Origin: Amnibacterium flavum
Lineage (GTDB): Bacteria; Actinomycetota; Actinomycetes; Actinomycetales; Microbacteriaceae
NCBI RefSeq assembly: GCF_003097495.1
Contig: NZ_QEOP01000003.1
Span: 111,841 to 175,840, forward strand
Direction of reading: 5' to 3'
Length of the DNA stretch: 64,000 bases
Below are positions 59,804 through 64,000 of the stretch, piece by piece (position 1 is the stretch's first letter; each line of letters begins with the position of its first letter). Position numbers and translations under genes: made by a program. A model generated the notes under the pieces. It was not told the DNA's origin. It was given only the letters and a program-made list of their open reading frames with translations, and did no database searches.

Positions 59804-60634
59804 GTGTCTGACGATTCGCGCCCCGCATCCACCAAACGCACGCTGGTCATCTGTGCGATCACGGTGATCATCTGCCTGCTGCTGAGCGGAGGCACCTTCG
59901 GTCTTGTGGCCGGGTGGTTCGGGCCCTCCATCGCCCTCGCCTCCGAGACCGCCGGACCCATCGGGCCCGCGGGAGCTGCAGGAGCGGACGGCGCCAACGG
60001 AGCCACCGGTGCGACCGGAGCACCGGGCGCAACGGGCGCCCCCGGGATCGCGGGCGCGCGCGGGGCGACAGGCGCCGCCGGAGCAACCGGGGCCAAGGGC
60101 GCAGCGGGAGCGAACGGCATCGACGGCACGCCTGGCGCCAACGGCGCGAACGGCGCGGTCGGGCCCGTCGGTCCCGTCGGCCCCGCCGGGGCGAACGGCG
60201 TCGCCTACGGCAACATCCCCCAGCTGCTGGTGGGTTCCGACGCGGCCGAGACCTACACGGGCGGCGACACCACCCTGCGCGTGCACGGCGTGTGGTCGAT
60301 GCCCGCGGGCCTCTGGTATGTCACGGGCACTTTCAACCCCAAAATGCTGACGGCTGTCCCGAGCGCCAACTACCGATGCGCTTTCATCGAACTGAACAGC
60401 GCCGAGGTCCCGTACGACCCCACCTCGTCCGTGTCACGCGGCAGCTCGTTCGGCGGAGTCTCGTTCTGGGACGCGGAGGAACCGCAGGTCAGCATCGGCA
60501 ACTTCGTCGATGTCGATGAGGACGACCTGATCGGTCTCGCCTGCCGTCGCACCGACATCGGCAGCGCCGTCGTCAACTGGGAGCTCGACAAGTCGGCACT
60601 CAACGCGGTCCAGGTCCAGTCGCTCATCAACTGA
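59804..60634 (+). CDS. Membrane-anchored collagen-like repeat protein
   Basis: A 276-residue protein. A cytoplasmic N-terminus of 12 residues and one membrane segment (13-38) are followed by about 28 uninterrupted Gly-X-Y triplets (51-134), rich in Gly-Ala-Thr/Asn and ending Gly-Pro-Val. A beta-rich globular C-terminal domain (140-276) has two cysteines. Gly-X-Y runs form collagen triple helices, so a trimeric surface stalk carrying a C1q/TNF-like head is the likely architecture; substrate or partner unknown. GTG 59804 follows TATCCT (59791-59796) by seven bases without any ribosome binding site. A strong terminator follows. Confidence 0.88.
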   Translation: MSDDSRPASTKRTLVICAITVIICLLLSGGTFGLVAGWFGPSIALASETAGPIGPAGAAGADGANGATGATGAPGATGAPGIAGARGATGAAGATGAKGAAGANGIDGTPGANGANGAVGPVGPVGPAGANGVAYGNIPQLLVGSDAAETYTGGDTTLRVHGVWSMPAGLWYVTGTFNPKMLTAVPSANYRCAFIELNSAEVPYDPTSSVSRGSSFGGVSFWDAEEPQVSIGNFVDVDEDDLIGLACRRTDIGSAVVNWELDKSALNAVQVQSLIN

Positions 60635-60723
60635 GTCCACTCGCGGACCGTCGGCCACACGGCTGGCACTCGCCCCCCGGAATGGGACTCTTCAGCGAGC
60701 TCCCAGTAGGCCAACATGATTGA

Positions 60724-60765
60724 AGAGAGGACCTGCGACACGCCACCCGGCCGCAGGTCCTCTCT
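60724..60765 (+). terminator. Rho-independent terminator after the collagen-like gene
   Basis: Perfect 14-bp arms (60724-60737 and 60752-60765; AGAGAGGACCTGCG and complement) with a 14-base loop are followed by CTTGTTCT. This is the clearest intrinsic terminator in the window and points in the plus direction. Confidence 0.88.
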
Positions 60766-60821
60766 CTTGTTCTATGCACCAGCCTGATCAGCCGATTCGC
60801 TGATCACGCGGTCGTTTCGCG

Positions 60822-61259
60822 TCAGTCTTCCTCGTCGAGGTCGCGGGGCTTGACGTACGGGTCCTCGTCGCCCGCGTACTGCGCACGCGAGGCCAGTTCG
60901 CGCGCCGCGACGTCGCGGTCGCGCGCCTCCTGGAGAAGCGACTCGATGTGCGCGGCCGTCTCGGGGATCGCATCCGCGATGAACTCGAGGCTCGGCGTCA
61001 GGCGCGTCGTGAGCCCCTTGCCGACCTCGGTGCGGAGCATCCCGGTCGCGGCCTTGAGCGCGGCGGCACTGTCCTCGCGCTCCTCGGGCGTGCCGTAGAC
61101 GGTGTAGAAGATGCTCGCGTGCTGCAGGTCGCCCGTCACCTTGACGTCGGTGATGGTGACGAAGCCGAGACGGGGGTCGCGCAGGCCCCGCTCGAGTCGA
61201 CGTGCGACGAGCTCCTTGATGCGGTCGGCCATCTTGGCCGCGCGTGCGGGATCAGCCAT
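60822..61259 (-). CDS. rbfA: 30S ribosome-binding factor A
   Basis: A 145-residue RbfA, a KH-like protein that helps mature the 5' end of 16S rRNA and cold adaptation. 'ADRIKELVARRLERGLRDPRLGFVTITDVKVTGDLQHASIFYTVYG' is diagnostic, and 'LKAATGMLRTEVGKGLTTRLTPSLEFIAD' follows. The acidic C-terminus (RDLDEED) is typical of actinobacteria. ATG 61259 has an AAGGAGG site. It is downstream of infB on the same strand with two hairpins in the 197-base gap. Confidence 0.95.
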   Translation of the reverse strand: MADPARAAKMADRIKELVARRLERGLRDPRLGFVTITDVKVTGDLQHASIFYTVYGTPEEREDSAAALKAATGMLRTEVGKGLTTRLTPSLEFIADAIPETAAHIESLLQEARDRDVAARELASRAQYAGDEDPYVKPRDLDEED

Positions 61260-61456
61260 GGTGTTCCTCCTTCATGAGGGATGGACGTAGGAAGAGAACG
61301 GGGAGAGTGCGGCGTGAACCCACGATGCACCCTCCCCGTTCCCGGCCGGTCGTGACGAGCACGACCGGAAGGCTTACGCCCTCAGGTCTCGATGCGACGG
61401 ACCAAGCATGGCCCGCCGCTCCTCGACCTTCGACGTTCCGATCGCTGTCGCGATCG
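61260..61456 (-). other. Intergenic region between infB and rbfA with two hairpins
   Basis: Hairpin 1 pairs 61296-61309 with 61328-61341 (14 bp, one mismatch, GAACGGGGAG core) and on the minus strand is followed by a TCTTCC stretch. Hairpin 2 pairs 61346-61354 with 61360-61368 (perfect 9 bp). They could partially terminate infB transcription or act as an RNA processing site, setting lower rbfA expression. Confidence 0.65.
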
Positions 61457-64000
61457 TTACGCCCGAACCTTTTCCTTCATCTCGATCGTCTCGATCTCGT
61501 CGCCGATCTGGATGTCGTTGAACTTGCCGAGACCGATACCGGCCTCGAAGTCCGTACGGACCTCGGTGACGTCGTCCTTGAAACGACGCAGCGACTCGAT
61601 CGCCAGGTTGTCACCGACGACCACGCCGTTGCGGATGACGCGTGCCTTCGCATTGCGAGTGATCGTGCCGCTGCGGACGATGACACCCGCGATGTTGCCG
61701 ACCTTGCTCGAACGGAAGATCTCGCGGATCTCGGCGACGCCCGACTGGACCTCTTCGAACTCGGGCTTGAGCATGCCCTTGAGCGAAGACTCGATGTCCT
61801 CGAGTGCTGCGTAGATGACGGAGTAGAAACGCACATCGACACCCTCGCGCGCCGCACGTTCGCGGGCCTTCGGGTCAGGGCGGACGTTGAAGCCCATGAT
61901 GATCGCGTTGTCGACCGTGGCGAGGTTGACGTCGCTCTCGGTGACCGCACCCACACCGCGGTGGATGATGCGCAGCTGAACGCTGTCGTCGACCTCGATC
62001 TTGAGCAGCGCCTCCTCCAGTGCCTCGACGGCACCGGAGACGTCACCCTTGATGATGAGGTTGAGCGAGTCGACCTTGCCCTCTTCGAGCGCACGAGTGA
62101 AGTCCTCGAGCGAGATGCGCTTGCGAGCCTTCGCCAGGCTGGCGTTGCGCTCCACCGCTTCACGCTTCTCGGCGATCTGACGGGCCGTGCGGTCCTCCTC
62201 GGTGACGAGGAACGTGTCACCGGCGCGAGGCACACTCGACAGTCCCTGCACCTGAACGGGCCGCGACGGGTACGCCTCGGTGACCGGCTCGCCGGTGTCG
62301 TCCATCATGGCGCGGACGCGGCCGTAGGCCGTTCCGGCGACGATGGCGTCTCCGACGCGCAGCGTTCCCGACTGGATCAGGACGGTTGCCACAGCACCGC
62401 GCCCCTTGTCGAGGCGGGCTTCGATCGCGACACCGCGTGCATCCTTGTTCGGGTTGGCACGCAGGTCGAGGCCGGCGTCCGCAGTGAGCAGGACGGCGTC
62501 GAGCAGGTCGTCGATGCCGGTGCCGGCGAGAGCCGACACGTCGACGAACATGGTGTCTCCGCCGTACTCCTCGGCGACGAGGCCGAACTCGGTGAGCTGC
62601 TGACGCACCTTCGCCGGGTTCGCGCCCTCTTTATCGACCTTGTTGACCGCGACCACGATCGGCACATTCGCCGCCTGGGCGTGGTTCAGAGCCTCGACCG
62701 TCTGCGGCATGATGCCGTCGTCGGCCGCGACCACGAGGATCGCGAGGTCGGTGACCTGGGCACCACGGGCACGCATGGCGGTGAACGCCTCGTGACCGGG
62801 GGTGTCGATGAAGGTGATGGCGCGGTCGTTGCCCTCGTGCGTGGTCCAGACCTGGTAGGCACCGATGTGCTGGGTGATTCCACCCGCCTCACCGGCGATC
62901 ACGTTGGTCTTGCGGATCGCGTCGAGGAGTCGCGTCTTACCGTGGTCGACGTGACCCATGACGGTCACGACCGGCGGACGGATCTCGAGGTCCTCATCGC
63001 TCTCGTCCTCGAGCTCCTGATCGAGGTCGATGTCGAAGCCCTCGAGGAGCTCCCTGTCCTCGTCCTCGGGCGAGACCATCTGGATCTTGTAGCCCAGCTC
63101 CTCGCCGAGCACGTCGAACGTGGCCTCGTCGAGCGATTCGGTCGCCGTGGCCATCTCACCGAGGTGGAACAGCACGGTCACGATGTTGCCGGGGCTCGCG
63201 TCGATCTTGTCGGCGAAGTCCGTGATGGAGGCACCACGGCGCAGACGCACGACGGTGCTGCCGTCGCCGCGGGGAACACTCACGCCGCCGAGCGACGGAG
63301 CTTCCCGCATCTCGAACTCTTGACGCTTCGTGCGCTTCGACTTGCGGGCCTTGCTCTTGCCGCCACCGCGACCGAACGCACCTGCGGTTCCACCGCCGGG
63401 ACCACGGCCGCGACCGCCACCACCCGCGGGGCGGTTGGGGCCGAAACCAGTTCCGGGGGCACCGCCACCGGGACGCGCGAACGCTCCGCCGCCGCCACCG
63501 GGACGGGCTCCACCACCGGCACCGCCGGGACGCTGGAATCCGCCGTTGGGGCGACCTGCGCCACCGGGACCGCCGGGACGACCGGGGGCGCCGCCCGTGG
63601 GGGCGCCGGGACGGGGAGCACCGGGGCGGGGAGCCGCGGGACGCGGAATCCCGCCGGGACGCATGCCCTGCGCGGCCGCGAACGGGTTGTTGCCGGGGCG
63701 GGGCGCACCGGGACGCTGCATGCCCTGGCTGCTCGAGTACGGGTTGTTGCCCGGACGCGGCTGGCCGGGGCGGGGAATGCCGGGGCGCGGGATGTTCGAC
63801 GAGCCCGGGGTGGCCGGAGCCGCCTCGGGAGCGGGAGCAGCCGCAGCGGCGGGACGCTCCTCGCGGGGCGCCTCCGCGGGACGGGGAGCCTCAGCGCGGA
63901 CCTCGGGACGCGGCGCGGGAGCGCTGCGCGGCGAGGACGCCGCGGCGACGGGCGCCGGGGCTGCGGGAGCCGCAGCGGCGGGCGCGGCCGGAGCCGCGGG
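61457..64000 (-). CDS. infB: Translation initiation factor IF-2 (5' end beyond window)
   Basis: The visible 847 residues include part of the disordered N-terminal region, the G domain and the C-terminal fMet-tRNA-binding domains. The N-terminus is extremely Pro/Ala/Gly/Arg-rich (near the window edge it is mostly Ala, Pro and Glu; then '[21 protein letters not shown]'). The G domain has G1 'GHVDHGKT', G3 'DTPGHEAF' and G4 'NKVD'. Domains II-IV follow to '[15 protein letters not shown]'. IF-2 positions initiator tRNA on the 30S subunit and promotes subunit joining. The start codon lies left of the reading direction, beyond 64000. The long low-complexity N-terminus is normal for actinobacteria. 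Confidence 0.97.
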   Translation of the reverse strand, partial: PAAPAAPAAAAPAAPAPVAAASSPRSAPAPRPEVRAEAPRPAEAPREERPAAAAAPAPEAAPATPGSSNIPRPGIPRPGQPRPGNNPYSSSQGMQRPGAPRPGNNPFAAAQGMRPGGIPRPAAPRPGAPRPGAPTGGAPGRPGGPGGAGRPNGGFQRPGGAGGGARPGGGGGAFARPGGGAPGTGFGPNRPAGGGGRGRGPGGGTAGAFGRGGGKSKARKSKRTKRQEFEMREAPSLGGVSVPRGDGSTVVRLRRGASITDFADKIDASPGNIVTVLFHLGEMATATESLDEATFDVLGEELGYKIQMVSPEDEDRELLEGFDIDLDQELEDESDEDLEIRPPVVTVMGHVDHGKTRLLDAIRKTNVIAGEAGGITQHIGAYQVWTTHEGNDRAITFIDTPGHEAFTAMRARGAQVTDLAILVVAADDGIMPQTVEALNHAQAANVPIVVAVNKVDKEGANPAKVRQQLTEFGLVAEEYGGDTMFVDVSALAGTGIDDLLDAVLLTADAGLDLRANPNKDARGVAIEARLDKGRGAVATVLIQSGTLRVGDAIVAGTAYGRVRAMMDDTGEPVTEAYPSRPVQVQGLSSVPRAGDTFLVTEEDRTARQIAEKREAVERNASLAKARKRISLEDFTRALEEGKVDSLNLIIKGDVSGAVEALEEALLKIEVDDSVQLRIIHRGVGAVTESDVNLATVDNAIIMGFNVRPDPKARERAAREGVDVRFYSVIYAALEDIESSLKGMLKPEFEEVQSGVAEIREIFRSSKVGNIAGVIVRSGTITRNAKARVIRNGVVVGDNLAIESLRRFKDDVTEVRTDFEAGIGLGKFNDIQIGDEIETIEMKEKVRA

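Overview
The window is high-GC DNA, densely packed with genes on both strands, from an actinobacterium. I place it in or near Microbacteriaceae from the gene set: a mycobacterial-type LigD (polymerase, phosphoesterase, ligase) beside Ku, a MarP-like membrane protease, an actinobacterial HelD, maltokinase, a short MutY and an infB-rbfA block. The genus cannot be read from the sequence alone. I see no rRNA, tRNA, CRISPR array, insertion sequence or prophage. This is chromosomal backbone with accessory genes.

Layout. 1-3.2 kb: end of a LysR regulator, dienelactone hydrolase, adenine phosphoribosyltransferase and MarP-like protease. 3.2-6.4 kb: an overlapping operon of drug/siderophore-type MFS exporter, MarR regulator and siderophore-interacting reductase, behind a promoter rich in inverted repeats. 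6.4-6.8 kb: four tandem long hairpins. 6.8-13 kb: VanZ-like protein, HelD, a MarR/NADPH-FMN reductase divergent pair, DUF1353 protein, thioesterase and FKBP isomerase. 13-20 kb: two membrane metalloprotease-like proteins (M50-like and PrsW), a divergent gluconolactonase/SDR pair, a GlcD-type FAD oxidase and small proteins. 20-25.5 kb: Ku and LigD (non-homologous end joining), a YihY membrane protein fused by overlap to LigD, and two stress-type small proteins. 25.6-32 kb: zinc alcohol dehydrogenase, aspartase, PiT phosphate transporter and maltokinase. 32-42.9 kb: prolyl oligopeptidase, 2-oxoglutarate oxygenase, SNF2 helicase, FAD-Rieske oxidoreductase, PsuG-PsuK pseudouridine catabolism, and a PadR-regulated membrane protein. 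43-52.4 kb: carboxylesterase, metallophosphoesterase, Stealth sugar-phosphate transferase, DUF2207 protein, macrodomain protein, SGNH hydrolase, a frameshifted CAP-domain protein and ROK kinase. 52.4-64 kb: CynX-type MFS, ribF-truB cluster, PanE-like reductase, degenerate P-loop kinase, MutY, a membrane-anchored collagen-like protein, RbfA and the 3' part of infB (IF-2).

Regulation. More than twenty genes have a TANNNT -10-like hexamer ending 6-8 bases before the start codon, with no room for a ribosome binding site. This is the signature of leaderless mRNAs, and I used it to choose several starts. Two divergent pairs appear to share the central TA of their -10 boxes. A PadR-type palindrome sits between the -35 and -10 of its own operon, and a matching palindrome lies 1.8 kb away. 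A 48-base hairpin element occurs twice, each time just after a stop codon and in the same orientation.

No wholly new multi-gene system is evident. The best leads are the dispersed hairpin element, the tandem hairpins, the overlapping divergent promoters, the CAP-gene frameshift and the kinase homologue lacking its P-loop lysine.
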